Shown: positions 25,058-35,297, numbered from the stretch's first letter. The stretch is 64,000 nt of DNA from Ruminococcus sp. YE71 (GCF_900119155.1 NZ_FPIR01000003.1:124001-188000); one strand, 5' to 3'. The notes: a model not told the origin generated them from the sequence alone. Numbers and translations are program-made.

Positions 25058-27166
25058 ATGGCAAGAGATTGTTCCTTGCAGGATACCAGAAATATTGGTA
25101 TCATGGCGCACATTGACGCCGGTAAGACAACTACGACCGAACGTATCTTGTTCTATACGGGCGTAAACTATAAGATCGGTGAGACGCACGACGGCGCTTC
25201 CACAATGGACTGGATGGCGCAGGAGAAGGAAAGAGGTATCACCATCACCTCCGCTGCGACCACAGCTTACTGGACTCCTACCTACGACAAGGAAGCCAAG
25301 AAGCGTTACAGAATGAACATCATCGATACCCCCGGACACGTGGACTTCACTGTAGAGGTTGAAAGATCTCTCCGTGTTCTCGACGGTTCGGTTACCGTTC
25401 TCTGTGCAAAGGGCGGCGTTGAGCCGCAGACTGAGACCGTTTGGAGACAGGCGGATAACTACAAGGTACCGAGAATGGTATACGTTAATAAGATGGATAT
25501 CATGGGCGCTGATTTCTACAACGTTCTTGATATGCTTCATAACAGACTCAAGACCAACGCAGTCGCTATCCAGCTGCCTATCGGCGCTGAGGACGACTTC
25601 CAGGGTCTGATCGACCTGCTCGAGATGAAGGCGTACATCTACACCAACGATCTCGGTACTGACATCCAGATCACCGATATCCCCGAGGATATGCAGGAGA
25701 AGGCTGAGCAGTACAGAACTGAGCTTATCGAGCACCTCGCTGAGGTTGACGATGAGATCGCAGAGAAGTACTTCGCTGATGAAGAGATCACCATCGAAGA
25801 GATGAAGAAGGTCATCAGAAAGTCTACTATCGACAACACTATGGTACCGGTTTGCTGCGGTACTTCCTACAGAAACAAGGGCGTGCAGAAGCTGCTCGAC
25901 GCTATCGTTGACTATATGCCTGCACCTACCGATATCGCTCACATCAAGGGTGTTAACCCCGAAACTGACGAAGAGGTAGAGCGTCCTTCCAGCGATGACG
26001 AGCCGTTCTCCGCTCTCGCATTCAAGATCGCTACCGACCCGTTCGTTGGTAAGCTCTGCTTCTTCAGAGTATACTCCGGCGTTCTTCAGGCAGGTTCCAG
26101 CGTTCTAAACGCAACCAAGGGCAAGGATGAGAGAATCGGACGTATCGTTCAGATGCACTCCAACCAGAGAAAGGATATCGAGCAGGTTTACGCAGGCGAT
26201 ATCGCTGCTGCTATCGGTCTCAAGAATACCACCACAGGTGATACTCTCTGCGACCCCAAGAACCCCGTAATCCTTGAGTCTATGGAGTTCCCTGAGCCTG
26301 TTATCCAGCTCGCTATCGAGCCTAAGACTAAGGCAGGTCAGGAGAAGATGGGTATCGCTCTGTCCAAGCTGGCAGAAGAAGACCCGACCTTCAGAACCTA
26401 CACCTCCGATGAGACCGGTCAGACCATCATCGCAGGTATGGGTGAGCTGCACCTCGAGATCATCGTTGACAGACTGCTCAGAGAGTTCAAGGTAGAGGCA
26501 AATGTCGGCGCTCCTCAGGTTTCCTACAAGGAGACTATCAGAAGCAAGGCAAATGTGGACTACAAGTACGCTAAGCAGTCCGGCGGTAAGGGTCAGTACG
26601 GTCACGTTAAGATCAACGTTGAGCCGAACGAGTCCGGTAAGGGCTATGAGTTCATCAACAACGTTGTCGGCGGTGCTATCCCGAAGGAGTACATCCCCGC
26701 AGTTGACGCAGGTATCAAGGGCGCTATGGAGAGCGGCGTGCTCGCAGGCTATCAGGTAGTTGACGTTAAGGTTGAACTGTATGACGGTTCTTACCACGAA
26801 GTTGACTCCTCTGAAATGGCATTCAAGCTCGCAGGTTCTATGGCATTCAAGGAGGCTATGCGTAAGGCAGACCCCGTAATCCTTGAGCCTATCATGAAGG
26901 TTACCGTAATCGTTCCTGACGATTACCTCGGAACCGTTATCGGCGACCTGAGCTCCAGAAGAGGTCAGATCCAGGGTCAGGAGACCCGCCCCGGCGCTAT
27001 CCAGGTAGACGCACTCGTTCCGCTGAGCGAGATGTTCGGCTACTCCAACTCTCTGAGATCCAATACTCAGGGACGCGGTCAGTACACCATGGAGCCTCAC
27101 AGCTACATCGAAGTACCGAAGAATATCGCTGAGAAGATCATGTCCAGCCGCAAGAAGGAAGACTGA
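25058..27166 (+). CDS. fusA: Elongation factor G
   Basis: 702 residues. GTPase motifs are [21 protein letters not shown] and NKMD; the domain IV and C-terminal parts are full length, with [20 protein letters not shown] and the ending SSRKKED. It drives ribosomal translocation. TAGGAGG precedes the ATG. The codon choice (GCT, GTT, GGT) differs from the GCG/GGC-rich genes around, as expected for very highly expressed genes. Confidence 0.99.
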   Translation: MARDCSLQDTRNIGIMAHIDAGKTTTTERILFYTGVNYKIGETHDGASTMDWMAQEKERGITITSAATTAYWTPTYDKEAKKRYRMNIIDTPGHVDFTVEVERSLRVLDGSVTVLCAKGGVEPQTETVWRQADNYKVPRMVYVNKMDIMGADFYNVLDMLHNRLKTNAVAIQLPIGAEDDFQGLIDLLEMKAYIYTNDLGTDIQITDIPEDMQEKAEQYRTELIEHLAEVDDEIAEKYFADEEITIEEMKKVIRKSTIDNTMVPVCCGTSYRNKGVQKLLDAIVDYMPAPTDIAHIKGVNPETDEEVERPSSDDEPFSALAFKIATDPFVGKLCFFRVYSGVLQAGSSVLNATKGKDERIGRIVQMHSNQRKDIEQVYAGDIAAAIGLKNTTTGDTLCDPKNPVILESMEFPEPVIQLAIEPKTKAGQEKMGIALSKLAEEDPTFRTYTSDETGQTIIAGMGELHLEIIVDRLLREFKVEANVGAPQVSYKETIRSKANVDYKYAKQSGGKGQYGHVKINVEPNESGKGYEFINNVVGGAIPKEYIPAVDAGIKGAMESGVLAGYQVVDVKVELYDGSYHEVDSSEMAFKLAGSMAFKEAMRKADPVILEPIMKVTVIVPDDYLGTVIGDLSSRRGQIQGQETRPGAIQVDALVPLSEMFGYSNSLRSNTQGRGQYTMEPHSYIEVPKNIAEKIMSSRKKED

Positions 27167-27201
27167 TCTACACCAAATATCAAACATTAACAGAGTTTTT
27201 G

Positions 27202-27246
27202 AGGGGAATTAGGCAAAAAAATTCAAAAAAATTTGCTAAACCCCTT
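27202..27246 (+). other. Imperfect hairpin between fusA and tuf
   Basis: AGGGGAATTAGGCAAA and TTTGCTAAACCCCT form an imperfect stem around an A/T-rich loop. No clean T-run follows, and the 3' arm touches the -35 box of the tuf promoter. It may be a weak terminator or merely an inverted repeat. Confidence 0.35.
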
Positions 27247-27273
27247 GAAAATCTGTTTAAAGTGTGTTATAAT
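27245..27273 (+). promoter_or_regulatory. Promoter of tuf
   Basis: TTGAAA and TATAAT are 17 bases apart with an extended TG-T before the -10 box. This lets tuf be transcribed separately from the rest of the str operon. Confidence 0.85.
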
Positions 27274-27328
27274 AGCTTTATACACTTGTATAGCTAACTC
27301 TATATTCTATTTTTAAGGAGGAATTCCC

Positions 27329-28528
27329 ATGGGAAAGGCTAAATTTGAAAGAACCAAGCCGCACGTTAACATCGGAACCATCGGCCATGTTGACCACGGC
27401 AAGACCACTCTTACCGCTGCTATCACCAAGACTCTCGCTATGAAGGGTCAGGCTCAGTACGAGGCTTACGATATGATCGATAAGGCTCCTGAGGAGAGAG
27501 AGCGTGGTATCACAATTAACACTGCACACGTTGAGTATGAGACTGACAAGCGTCACTACGCTCACGTTGACTGCCCGGGACACGCTGACTATGTTAAGAA
27601 CATGATCACCGGTGCTGCTCAGATGGACGGCGCGATCCTCGTTGTTGCTGCTTCTGACGGTCCTATGGCTCAGACTAGAGAGCACATCCTGCTCGCTCGT
27701 CAGGTTGGCGTTCCTGCAATCGTTGTATTCATGAACAAGGCTGACCAGGTTGATGATCCTGAGCTGCTCGAGCTCGTTGAGATGGATATCCGTGAGCTGC
27801 TTTCCAGCTACGATTTCCCCGGCGACGACACCCCGATCATCGTTGGTTCCGCACTTGCTGCTCTTGAGGCTCCGGACGATCTGTCCAACGAGGCTTACAA
27901 GCCGATCCTCGACCTCATGGAGGCTGTTGACGAGTTCATTCCTTCTCCTGAGAGAGACGATGCTAAGCCCTTCCTTATGCCTATCGAGGATACTATGACC
28001 ATCTCCGGCCGTGGTACCGTTGTTACCGGCAGAGTAGAGCGCGGCAGACTGAACGTTAACGAGCAGGTTGAGATCGTTGGTCTTTCCGACGAGAAGCAGA
28101 CCACTGTTGTTACCGGTCTTGAGATGTTCAGAAAGACTCTGGACTTCTGTGAGGCAGGCGATAACGTAGGCGCACTGCTCCGTGGTATCACCAGAGATCA
28201 GGTTGAGCGTGGTCAGGTTCTTTGCAAGCCCGGCTCCATTCACCCCCACACCAAGTTCGCTGGTCAGGTTTACGTTCTGAAGAAGGAAGAGGGCGGTCGT
28301 CATACTCCTTTCTTCAACAACTACAGACCTCAGTTCTATTTCAGAACTACTGACGTTACCGGCGTTATCACTCTTCCTGCTGATAAGGAAATGTGCATGC
28401 CTGGCGATAACGTAGCTATGGACGTTGAGCTCATCACTCCTATCGCTATCGAAGAGGGTCTCCGCTTCGCTATCCGTGAGGGCGGCAGAACCGTAGGTTC
28501 GGGCGTTGTTACCAAGATCAACGAGTAA
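27329..28528 (+). CDS. tuf: Elongation factor Tu
   Basis: 399 residues: [38 protein letters not shown], and the domain 2/3 sequence through [13 protein letters not shown]. It delivers aminoacyl-tRNA to the ribosome. TAAGGAGG lies before the ATG. Strong high-expression codon bias. A strong terminator follows. Confidence 0.99.
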   Translation: MGKAKFERTKPHVNIGTIGHVDHGKTTLTAAITKTLAMKGQAQYEAYDMIDKAPEERERGITINTAHVEYETDKRHYAHVDCPGHADYVKNMITGAAQMDGAILVVAASDGPMAQTREHILLARQVGVPAIVVFMNKADQVDDPELLELVEMDIRELLSSYDFPGDDTPIIVGSALAALEAPDDLSNEAYKPILDLMEAVDEFIPSPERDDAKPFLMPIEDTMTISGRGTVVTGRVERGRLNVNEQVEIVGLSDEKQTTVVTGLEMFRKTLDFCEAGDNVGALLRGITRDQVERGQVLCKPGSIHPHTKFAGQVYVLKKEEGGRHTPFFNNYRPQFYFRTTDVTGVITLPADKEMCMPGDNVAMDVELITPIAIEEGLRFAIREGGRTVGSGVVTKINE

Positions 28529-28542
28529 TTTTTCGCTCATAC

Positions 28543-28574
28543 AGGAGCTTGTCTTAGGACAAGCTCCTTTTTTT
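28543..28574 (+). terminator. Terminator of tuf
   Basis: AGGAGCTTGTC and GACAAGCTCCT form an 11-bp perfect stem with a TTAG loop, followed by a T-run. Confidence 0.95.
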
Positions 28575-28576
28575 GC

Positions 28577-28605
28577 TTGATTTTATCAGTATTGTGTGGT
28601 ATAAT
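28577..28605 (+). promoter_or_regulatory. Promoter of cobT-copA
   Basis: TTGATT and TATAAT separated by 17 bases, starting three bases after the T-run of the tuf terminator. Confidence 0.78.
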
Positions 28606-28658
28606 AGTATTCGGATCAATATCATAGCTGAACGTACAGCGAAAGTAAGGTGTTAAAT

Positions 28659-29708
28659 ATGGAACGTATAGTCAATATCACTCCCGTAGACAAAAACGCA
28701 TATCAGGAGGCAAAGGCTCGCTGGGACAGCATCGCCAAGCCCCTCGGCAGCTTCGGCCATCTCGAAGATATGGTCTGTCAGCTGGCGGCTATCCAGGAGA
28801 CAAGTGACGTCAGACTCAGAAAACGCGCCGTCGTCGTAATGTGCGGCGACCACGGCGTTGTCGAAGAGGGCGTTACTCAGTGCGGAAGCGAGATCTCGGC
28901 TATCTGCGCCGACGCTATCGCGGACGGCAGATCGAATATCAACGTCATCGCAAGGACAGTGAACGCCGATGTTTACGCCGTGGATGTGGGGCTTTCAAAC
29001 GAAGCCTACAGCGCGAGCCTTATCAGAAAACACGTTGCTGACGGCACCGCGAACATCACTCAGGGGCCTGCCATGACCCTCGAACAGGTGCGTCAGGCTA
29101 TCTCGGCAGGTATCGACATGGTCGAACTGCTGAAGGAGGACGGCGTGGATATCATCGTTTCGGGCGAGATGGGTATCGGAAACACTACCGCTACCGCCGC
29201 TATGACCGCCGCTCTCACAGGGCTGTTCCCCGAACAGGTGACGGGTCGCGGCGCAGGTCTCTCGGATGAGGGTCTCGACCGCAAGTTCAGCGCCATCAAC
29301 CGCGCACTTGAAGCCAACCGCGACAATATCGGAGATACGTTCGGCATCCTGCGCTGCCTCGGCGGCTATGAGATCGCCGCCATGACGGGTCTGTTCCTCG
29401 GCGGCGCATACTACCATATGCCCATCGTTATCGACGGCGTGACTTCGCTGGCGGCAGCCGCGGCGGCGGTCGGCATCTGCCCGACTACCGCGGACTATAT
29501 GTTCGCGAGCCACTGCTCCAACGAGCCTTCCGCAAAGACCCTGCTGGCTTTCGTGGGTAAACACGCTGTCATCGACGGCGGTCTGCGTCTTGGCGAGGGA
29601 ACGGGCGGAGCTCTTCTGCTGCCGCTTCTCGACGGCGCACTCGCACTCTACCACGAGTCGCACAGCTTTGAACAGGAGAACATCGCACAGTACCAGCCGC
29701 TGGGATAA
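28659..29708 (+). CDS. cobT: Nicotinate-nucleotide-dimethylbenzimidazole phosphoribosyltransferase
   Basis: 349 residues from the ATG at 28659 (AAGG eight bases upstream). CobT activates the lower-ligand base of cobamides to its alpha-ribotide. Typical sequences are RWDSIAKPLGSFGHLEDMV, VVVMCGDHGVVEEGVTQCG, GEMGIGNTTATAAMTAAL, and the C-terminal glutamate region GGLRLGEGTGGALLLPLLDG. The rest of the cobamide genes in this window are 30 kb away (58.4-63 kb). copA follows after 24 bases, so the two are probably co-transcribed although their functions are unrelated. Confidence 0.95.
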   Translation: MERIVNITPVDKNAYQEAKARWDSIAKPLGSFGHLEDMVCQLAAIQETSDVRLRKRAVVVMCGDHGVVEEGVTQCGSEISAICADAIADGRSNINVIARTVNADVYAVDVGLSNEAYSASLIRKHVADGTANITQGPAMTLEQVRQAISAGIDMVELLKEDGVDIIVSGEMGIGNTTATAAMTAALTGLFPEQVTGRGAGLSDEGLDRKFSAINRALEANRDNIGDTFGILRCLGGYEIAAMTGLFLGGAYYHMPIVIDGVTSLAAAAAAVGICPTTADYMFASHCSNEPSAKTLLAFVGKHAVIDGGLRLGEGTGGALLLPLLDGALALYHESHSFEQENIAQYQPLG

Positions 29709-29732
29709 GCCGCGGCTTATAAAGGAGGTATC

Positions 29733-32201
29733 ATGCAGTCACAGAAATTCAACGTCGGCGGGATGACCTGCTCGGCGTGTCAGGCACACGTCGAAAAAGC
29801 AGTCAGAGAGCTTGACGGAGTGCGCTCGGTGAACGTCAGCCTGCTGCAAAACACCATGCAGGTCGAGTTCGACGAAGCCGAGTGCTCGGTCGGGAATATC
29901 ATCACAGCGGTGGGGAATGCAGGCTACACAGCCGCCGAGAAAGGCGCCGAGCCTGCCGCTCCCGCCGCCGATAAGCTCGGCAGTATGAGGAAAAGGCTTG
30001 TCTGGTCGGTGGGATTTCTCCTGCCGCTGTTTTATCTCTGCATGGGGCACATGATTGGTCTGCCGATACCTCTGATATTCACGGGTCATGAGAACATGAT
30101 GGTCTTCGCGCTGACCCAGCTGATGCTGACCATCCCCATAATCGCCCTCAACACCCACTATTTCAGGAACGGCTTCAAGACGCTGATACACCGCGCCCCG
30201 AACATGGACAGCCTTATCGCCCTCGGCGCCACGGCGGCTTTCGGGTACTCGCTGCTCGGGACTTTCCGCATGGCGTATCTCATCGGCCACGGCGACATGA
30301 ACGCGGCACACAGCTGCATGATGAACCTCTACTACGAGTCCTGCGGCATGATACTCACCCTCATCACCGTCGGGAAATACATGGAAGCCCGAAGCAAGAA
30401 CAGGACGACCGAGGCGATAAGCAAGCTCGCAGACCTGGCGCCCAAGACCGCTCAGGTCATCCGCGGCGGCGAAGAGGTCACGGTGGCGGCTTCGGAAGTC
30501 GGGGTGGGCGAGATTTTCCTGCTGAGGGCAGGCGACTCTGTACCCTGCGACGGCGAGGTCGTCGAGGGCAGCTGCACCGTTGACCAGAGCGCACTGACGG
30601 GCGAGAGCCTGCCTGTGGAAAAAACGGTCGGCGACAAGCTGATGAGCGCATCGGTGACATCGGGCGGTTTCGTGAAATGCCGCTGTGAACGCGCCGAAAA
30701 AGACAGCACACTCTCGCGCATGATAGCGCTGGTGGAGGAAGCCGCCGCTTCAAAAGCCCCCATCGCAAGGCTTGCCGACAGGATAAGCGGAATTTTCGTG
30801 CCAGTGGTCATCGGCATCGCGGCAGTCTCCTTCGCGGCGTGGCTCATCGCGGGAAAGGACATCGCCTTCGCGCTGAACATGGCTATATCGGTGCTGGTCA
30901 TCTCCTGCCCCTGCTCGCTGGGGCTCGCGACCCCGACCGCCATCATGGTGGGAACGGGCAAGGGCGCACAGCTCGGCATCCTCGTCAAGTCCGCCGAGAG
31001 CCTTGAGACCGCCCACTCGGTCAGCACGGTGATACTCGACAAGACAGGCACCTGCACCGAGGGCGTACCCGCCGTCACCGACGTGATGGCGACAGGCGGC
31101 AGGGACGAGCTTCTGCGGCTCAGCTGCTCCCTCGAAAAAAATTCCTCGCACCCCCTCGCGAAGGCGTTTGCCGACTATTGCAGGGAAAACGATATCGAAG
31201 CGCTCCCCTGCTCCGACTACGCCGAGACCGCAGGCGGCGGCATCTCGGGTACGGTGGACGGCAGACGGGTGCTCATCGGCAACCGCAGACTGATGGAACA
31301 GCACTCGGTGTATGTGTCGGCGCTCGAAAGCTTCGCCGACGAGACCGCAAAAAAAGGCGGTATTGCGCTGTTTACGGCTGCCGACGGAAAAGCGCTCGGC
31401 GTTACCGCTCTCGCAGACCCCGTGAAGCCGACCTCGAAAGCGGCTGTGGCGGCGTTCAGGGAAATGGGCATCAGGACCGTTATGCTGACGGGCGACAGCG
31501 AACAGGCAGCGAAAACGATAGCGGCAGAGCTCGGCATCGACGAGGTCCACGCGTCGCTGCTGCCCGAGGACAAGACTTCCCTGCTGCGTGAGCTGCAAAA
31601 ACAGGGTACGGCGGCGATGATAGGCGACGGCGTGAACGACGCTCCCGCACTTGCGGCGGCGGACGTGGGCATCGCCATAGGCGCAGGACGCGACATCGCG
31701 GTGGATTCGGCGGACATCGTGCTGATGAAGAGCGACCTCCGCGACGCGGCGGCAGCAATATCCCTCAGCCGCGCAGTCATGCGCAACATCAGGCAGAACC
31801 TCTTCTGGGCGCTGATATACAACTCGGTGGGCATACCCGTGGCGGCAGGACTTCTCTACCCGTTCTTCGGGCTGAAGCTCGACCCGATGTTCGGCGCGGC
31901 GGCAATGAGCCTCAGCTCATTCTGCGTGGTGACCAACGCCCTGCGGCTCAACCTGTTCAAGCCGCCCTTCGCAGCCGAGACCGCCGAAGGGACGCTGGTC
32001 ATGAAGATAGGCGGCATGATGTGCGAAAAGTGTACCGCCCACGTCAGCGAAGCCCTGAACGCCATCGACGGAGTCCGCGCCGAGGTGTCTCTCGAAAACG
32101 GTTGCGCCTACATCACCCTCGACAAGGACACCGATGAAAGCGTCCTGAAAAAAGCCGTATCAGACGCGGGATACAAGCCCAAAAGAATGAAATACCGCTG
32201 A
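29733..32201 (+). CDS. copA: Copper-exporting P1B-type ATPase with N- and C-terminal HMA domains
   Basis: 822 residues. N-terminal heavy-metal domain with GGMTCSACQAHV; membrane helices from about 90; phosphatase motif ALTGESLPVEK; transport-site SCPCSLGLATPTA; phosphorylation site DKTGTCTEG; SSHPLAKAF; and hinge GDGVNDAPALAAADVG. A second, weaker heavy-metal domain (GGMMCEKCTAHV) is at the very C-terminus, an uncommon position. It exports Cu(I) across the cytoplasmic membrane. GGAGG precedes the ATG. No CsoR or CopY regulator or copper chaperone gene is nearby, and no copper operator was recognised. Confidence 0.95.
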   Translation: MQSQKFNVGGMTCSACQAHVEKAVRELDGVRSVNVSLLQNTMQVEFDEAECSVGNIITAVGNAGYTAAEKGAEPAAPAADKLGSMRKRLVWSVGFLLPLFYLCMGHMIGLPIPLIFTGHENMMVFALTQLMLTIPIIALNTHYFRNGFKTLIHRAPNMDSLIALGATAAFGYSLLGTFRMAYLIGHGDMNAAHSCMMNLYYESCGMILTLITVGKYMEARSKNRTTEAISKLADLAPKTAQVIRGGEEVTVAASEVGVGEIFLLRAGDSVPCDGEVVEGSCTVDQSALTGESLPVEKTVGDKLMSASVTSGGFVKCRCERAEKDSTLSRMIALVEEAAASKAPIARLADRISGIFVPVVIGIAAVSFAAWLIAGKDIAFALNMAISVLVISCPCSLGLATPTAIMVGTGKGAQLGILVKSAESLETAHSVSTVILDKTGTCTEGVPAVTDVMATGGRDELLRLSCSLEKNSSHPLAKAFADYCRENDIEALPCSDYAETAGGGISGTVDGRRVLIGNRRLMEQHSVYVSALESFADETAKKGGIALFTAADGKALGVTALADPVKPTSKAAVAAFREMGIRTVMLTGDSEQAAKTIAAELGIDEVHASLLPEDKTSLLRELQKQGTAAMIGDGVNDAPALAAADVGIAIGAGRDIAVDSADIVLMKSDLRDAAAAISLSRAVMRNIRQNLFWALIYNSVGIPVAAGLLYPFFGLKLDPMFGAAAMSLSSFCVVTNALRLNLFKPPFAAETAEGTLVMKIGGMMCEKCTAHVSEALNAIDGVRAEVSLENGCAYITLDKDTDESVLKKAVSDAGYKPKRMKYR

Positions 32202-32280
32202 AATGTAACAAAAATACCTACCTCGGTTTGTCTAAAAAGCAGAAAATGGATATGTATAAAACATATTTATTCTCGCCGTC

Positions 32281-32309
32281 TTGACAACAGAAAACGTTTG
32301 TGGTATAAT
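32281..32309 (+). promoter_or_regulatory. Promoter of the prepilin-like gene
   Basis: TTGACA and TATAAT separated by 17 bases, about 70 bases before the ATG. Confidence 0.88.
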
Positions 32310-32382
32310 CACAATAGGTAATTATACCATACAAACACAACTTAACACAGCAGTAGTCAAATACAAGAGGGGGTATTTTACT

Positions 32383-32943
32383 ATGAAAAAGGCAAACGGT
32401 TTCACGCTTGTCGAGCTTGTGGTTGTAATTGCGATTATTGGCGTACTGGCGGCTATACTTGTTCCGTCTATGCTTAATTACGTAAGAAAATCACGGCTCA
32501 AGACAGCAAACGGTAATGCTAAGACCGCATACAACGCAGTTGCGGAGTTCATTACCATGCAGGATGCAGAGAAGGGTCAGTCGCTGAGCGACACTCTGGA
32601 CGATTACGGCGACAATATCATTGACTGCCGAAATCCTCCCATCCTTCCGCAGAACGCTAACCAGAAGGCAGTATTCGAGATGCTCGCACAGAACGGCATC
32701 AGCTCGGGACTCGTATGGGTAGCAGGCGCTACCATCAACGACATTGACAGCTTCTATGTTCAGTGGTCGGGTTCGTATGACCCTGAGACTGAGGATAACC
32801 CTGTTTTCGGACAGTATCCCGATCCTATTTCCTGGGAGAACTACAAGGACAAGAAAGTTATCTGGAGAGTCTATAACGACGCTAATGGCGCTACCGCTGC
32901 TCAGGCTGTACCTCTCGGAGGAACAGGCAACAACGGCAACTAA
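32383..32943 (+). CDS. Type IV prepilin-like protein, orphan
   Basis: 186 residues. Start at 32383, with AGAGGGGG upstream. The class III prepilin signal is textbook: KKANG followed by FTLVELVVVIAIIGVLAAIL, so cleavage after Gly and N-methylation of Phe are expected. The globular part is short and Asn/Asp-rich, ending in a Gly/Asn tail. No prepilin peptidase, assembly ATPase or membrane-core gene is in the window, and the gene has its own promoter and terminator. The Glu5 of mature pilin is present (FTLVE). Confidence 0.9.
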   Translation: MKKANGFTLVELVVVIAIIGVLAAILVPSMLNYVRKSRLKTANGNAKTAYNAVAEFITMQDAEKGQSLSDTLDDYGDNIIDCRNPPILPQNANQKAVFEMLAQNGISSGLVWVAGATINDIDSFYVQWSGSYDPETEDNPVFGQYPDPISWENYKDKKVIWRVYNDANGATAAQAVPLGGTGNNGN

Positions 32944-32965
32944 GACTGACTAACTAACAAAAGAC

Positions 32966-33001
32966 AAGACCGATCATCTTCACGGTGATCGGTCTTTTTT
33001 A
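32966..33001. terminator. Terminator between prepilin and Nudix genes
   Basis: GACCGATCA (32968-32976) and TGATCGGTC (32986-32994) form a 9-bp stem followed by a T-run on the plus strand. An A-rich lead lets it also stop the converging minus-strand transcript. Confidence 0.88.
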
Positions 33002-33514
33002 CAGGAATCCTTCCTGCATAAGATAGTCATACAGCTGATGATACCGCCTCGCCACGGGGAACGCTACCCTTCGGCGGGCGATAAGGTTCTCAAACTCGGC
33101 GCGTGAGACCCATCGGGCGTCCGAAGTCTCGCCCTCCTGAAGGGTCAGCTCTTCAAGCGCCGCGTCGCGCCTTACGAAATAGCAGTCGATGAAGGCGGTG
33201 CTCTCCTTGACGGTCATCAGCAGTTCCAGCTCTTCGGGACGGACTGCGATGCCCGTTTCCTCCCTCAGCTCCCTGACCGCCGCCGAAAGGCTGTCCTCGC
33301 CTGCGAACACCGAACCTGCGGTGAACTCCCACACGTTCGGGTAGTTGCTCTTCTGCGGCGAACGCAGCGTGCAGAGCACCTGTCCGCGGGAATTCATCGT
33401 GACGATCATGACCACTACGTGATACTCTCCGCTCATCGGATCCATGCCGCCGCGGATCACCGTCCTGCCGAGGGGTCTGCGCTCCTCGTCAAAAAGATCC
33501 CAGTATTCAGTCAT
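32999..33514 (-). CDS. Nudix hydrolase
   Basis: 171 residues. The Nudix box GSVFAGEDSLSAAVRELREETGI fits GX5EX7REUXEEXGU. The N-terminal DLFDEERRPLGRTVIRG resembles isopentenyl-diphosphate isomerase-like and YfcD-type Nudix proteins; the substrate is not predictable. GGAGG precedes the ATG. It overlaps tadA by eight bases and probably shares its transcript. Confidence 0.9.
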   Translation of the reverse strand: MTEYWDLFDEERRPLGRTVIRGGMDPMSGEYHVVVMIVTMNSRGQVLCTLRSPQKSNYPNVWEFTAGSVFAGEDSLSAAVRELREETGIAVRPEELELLMTVKESTAFIDCYFVRRDAALEELTLQEGETSDARWVSRAEFENLIARRRVAFPVARRYHQLYDYLMQEGFL

Positions 33515-33998
33515 TCACGTCACCTCCCCTTGACCTGCGCTTGCCGCGCTCACGCAGCTTCCTGAAAAAAGACTTTAGCAGTGCCGCGCACTCGTCCGCG
33601 AGCACTCCGCTGCGGACTGCGGGCGTGTGATTGAACCCCAGCGAAAACAGGTCTATCTTTGAGCCGCACGCCCCGAACCTCGGGTCGGAAGCACCCCATA
33701 TCACCTCATCAACGCGGCTGTTTATCACCGCCCCCGCGCACATGGCACAGGGTTCGAGCGTCACGTACAGCGCACAGTCGGTCAGATGCCATCCGCCGAG
33801 GGTCTCCGATGCCTGTTTTATCGCCATCAGCTCGGCGTGCGCCAGCGAACATCCGTCAGCCTCGCGGCGGTTGTACCCCTCGCCGACTATCTCGCCTGAC
33901 GAACGTCTCACGACCACCGCACCCACGGGCACATCGCCGTTCTCCGTGGCTTTTTCCGCCAGTGCGATGCAGCGTCTCATTATCTCTTCGTCAGTCAT
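33507..33998 (-). CDS. tadA: tRNA-specific adenosine deaminase
   Basis: 163 residues. The zinc-dependent cytidine-deaminase fold shows HAELMAIKQA (zinc His and catalytic Glu) and PCAMCAGAVINSRV (two zinc Cys). TadA converts the wobble adenosine of tRNA-Arg(ACG) to inosine and is essential in most bacteria. The C-terminal tail is very basic. It overlaps the CPBP gene by four bases. Confidence 0.95.
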   Translation of the reverse strand: MTDEEIMRRCIALAEKATENGDVPVGAVVVRRSSGEIVGEGYNRREADGCSLAHAELMAIKQASETLGGWHLTDCALYVTLEPCAMCAGAVINSRVDEVIWGASDPRFGACGSKIDLFSLGFNHTPAVRSGVLADECAALLKSFFRKLRERGKRRSRGGDVND

Positions 33999-35149
33999 AC
34001 GAACTCCACCGAAAGTATCATCGCCAGCATTACGCAGATAAACCAGATGACCGCCACAGGCGCGTTCACGAACTGTCTCAGCTTGCTTTTGAAGGTGAGC
34101 TCGGTACTGTCATGTTCGAGCACGAAGGGCTTTTTTGAACGGACTCTCATGGCGAACATCAGAGTAAAGGCTACCATGAGCACGCCGATGCTGATGATAT
34201 TCGAGGTAATGAGGTTGGCAGCATCGTAGCGCTCGTTCGACAGGTTGTTGAGGAAAAGGATAAGGTTCAGCGACACCACCCTGAGTATCATCGAAAGTAT
34301 GATATTGCCCGACTTTATCGCAACAACGCCCAGGAGCGCGGAAATGAGGAACATCATCATGATCTTTGAAGGCTCATGATAACAGCACGCCTGCGCCAGC
34401 GCGGCAATGAATATCGCGTAGAAGTCCCCGAACTGACGGAAAAGCTGCAATATAATCCCTCGGAAAAGTATCTCCATGAGTATCGGTATCACCACCATCT
34501 CGATGGCTATGTAAAGCACCTGCGCAGGCAGCTCCGCGCCCGAGCTGTAGAGATAGTACTGACTGTCGATGCCCAGCTTTCCCATGAACGTGCAGAGCCC
34601 GATGTCGGCTGTGTGCAGTATGATGACCGCCACAAAGAACACCGAGATGAGATACACCGCTTTTTCGGGCGGCTGTTTCTCCGCAGGCATCACGACCTTC
34701 GCAGGGAGCCTCAGCAGCATCAGCGGTATCACTATCATGGCGACCGCCATCAGCACTCTCAGCGAACAGTACAGGTACAGCTCGTCGGAAATGACATACG
34801 GCTGTATGCCGCGGTCGGAAAAGTATATCCAGCCCAGATGCGGCTTCTCGAACATTACCTTCATGGCAAGGTACACCAGCTGCTCCAGCAGAAAATACAG
34901 TATCATCAGACTGCCGAGAAGTTGCAGACAGGCATGGAGCGACCTCAGCTCTGCCGCACGGCACTGCTCGTCCGCAAAACCCTCACCGTCAACATAGGTG
35001 TGCTCACGGCTGTCGTGAACAAAGCTGTAGCCGAAACGGTTCTTCGCCGCATTTCTCCACTCAGTGAAAGCCTTGCGATAACCCTCGGACTGATTCTGAT
35101 AGACCCTCTCAGCAGCGGCATCTATCAGATATTCTTTTTTCACCGTCAC
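33995..35149 (-). CDS. CPBP-family intramembrane protein with degenerate active site
   Basis: 384 residues with about 100 soluble N-terminal residues and roughly seven to eight membrane helices after that. The position of the CPBP/Abi motif EExxxR reads MEILFR (225-230): the first glutamate, thought to be catalytic, is Met. The second motif FxxxH reads ACCYH (254-258), and the usual third HxxxN reads VVSLN. It may be an inactive or altered member of the CAAX-protease/bacteriocin-immunity family. First gene of a three-gene unit with tadA and Nudix. Confidence 0.7.
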   Translation of the reverse strand: MTVKKEYLIDAAAERVYQNQSEGYRKAFTEWRNAAKNRFGYSFVHDSREHTYVDGEGFADEQCRAAELRSLHACLQLLGSLMILYFLLEQLVYLAMKVMFEKPHLGWIYFSDRGIQPYVISDELYLYCSLRVLMAVAMIVIPLMLLRLPAKVVMPAEKQPPEKAVYLISVFFVAVIILHTADIGLCTFMGKLGIDSQYYLYSSGAELPAQVLYIAIEMVVIPILMEILFRGIILQLFRQFGDFYAIFIAALAQACCYHEPSKIMMMFLISALLGVVAIKSGNIILSMILRVVSLNLILFLNNLSNERYDAANLITSNIISIGVLMVAFTLMFAMRVRSKKPFVLEHDSTELTFKSKLRQFVNAPVAVIWFICVMLAMILSVEFV

Positions 35150-35259
35150 ATCACCCCCGTGTTATACGCATACTACGATATTTATTATATCACGAAATGC
35201 CGCGTTCGTCCATAACAGAGCGCATTTTTTAACTTTTTCTTAACAATCGCAGTCAAAAG

Positions 35260-35297
35260 CAAAAACACCGCCTGCCGTTTCCGAGCAGCAGACGGTG
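35260..35297 (-). terminator. Minus-strand terminator, probably once belonging to metY
   Basis: On the minus strand CACCGTCTGC and GCAGGCGGTG form a 10-bp stem followed by TTTTTGC. The only minus-strand gene that could end here is metY, 635 bases upstream; repeat B1 and a MITE-like element now separate them. Confidence 0.7.

Noticed and set aside
24491-25942. A 483-codon minus-strand frame over rpsG and fusA
   Set aside because: Crosses two certain ribosomal operon genes; composition shadow only.
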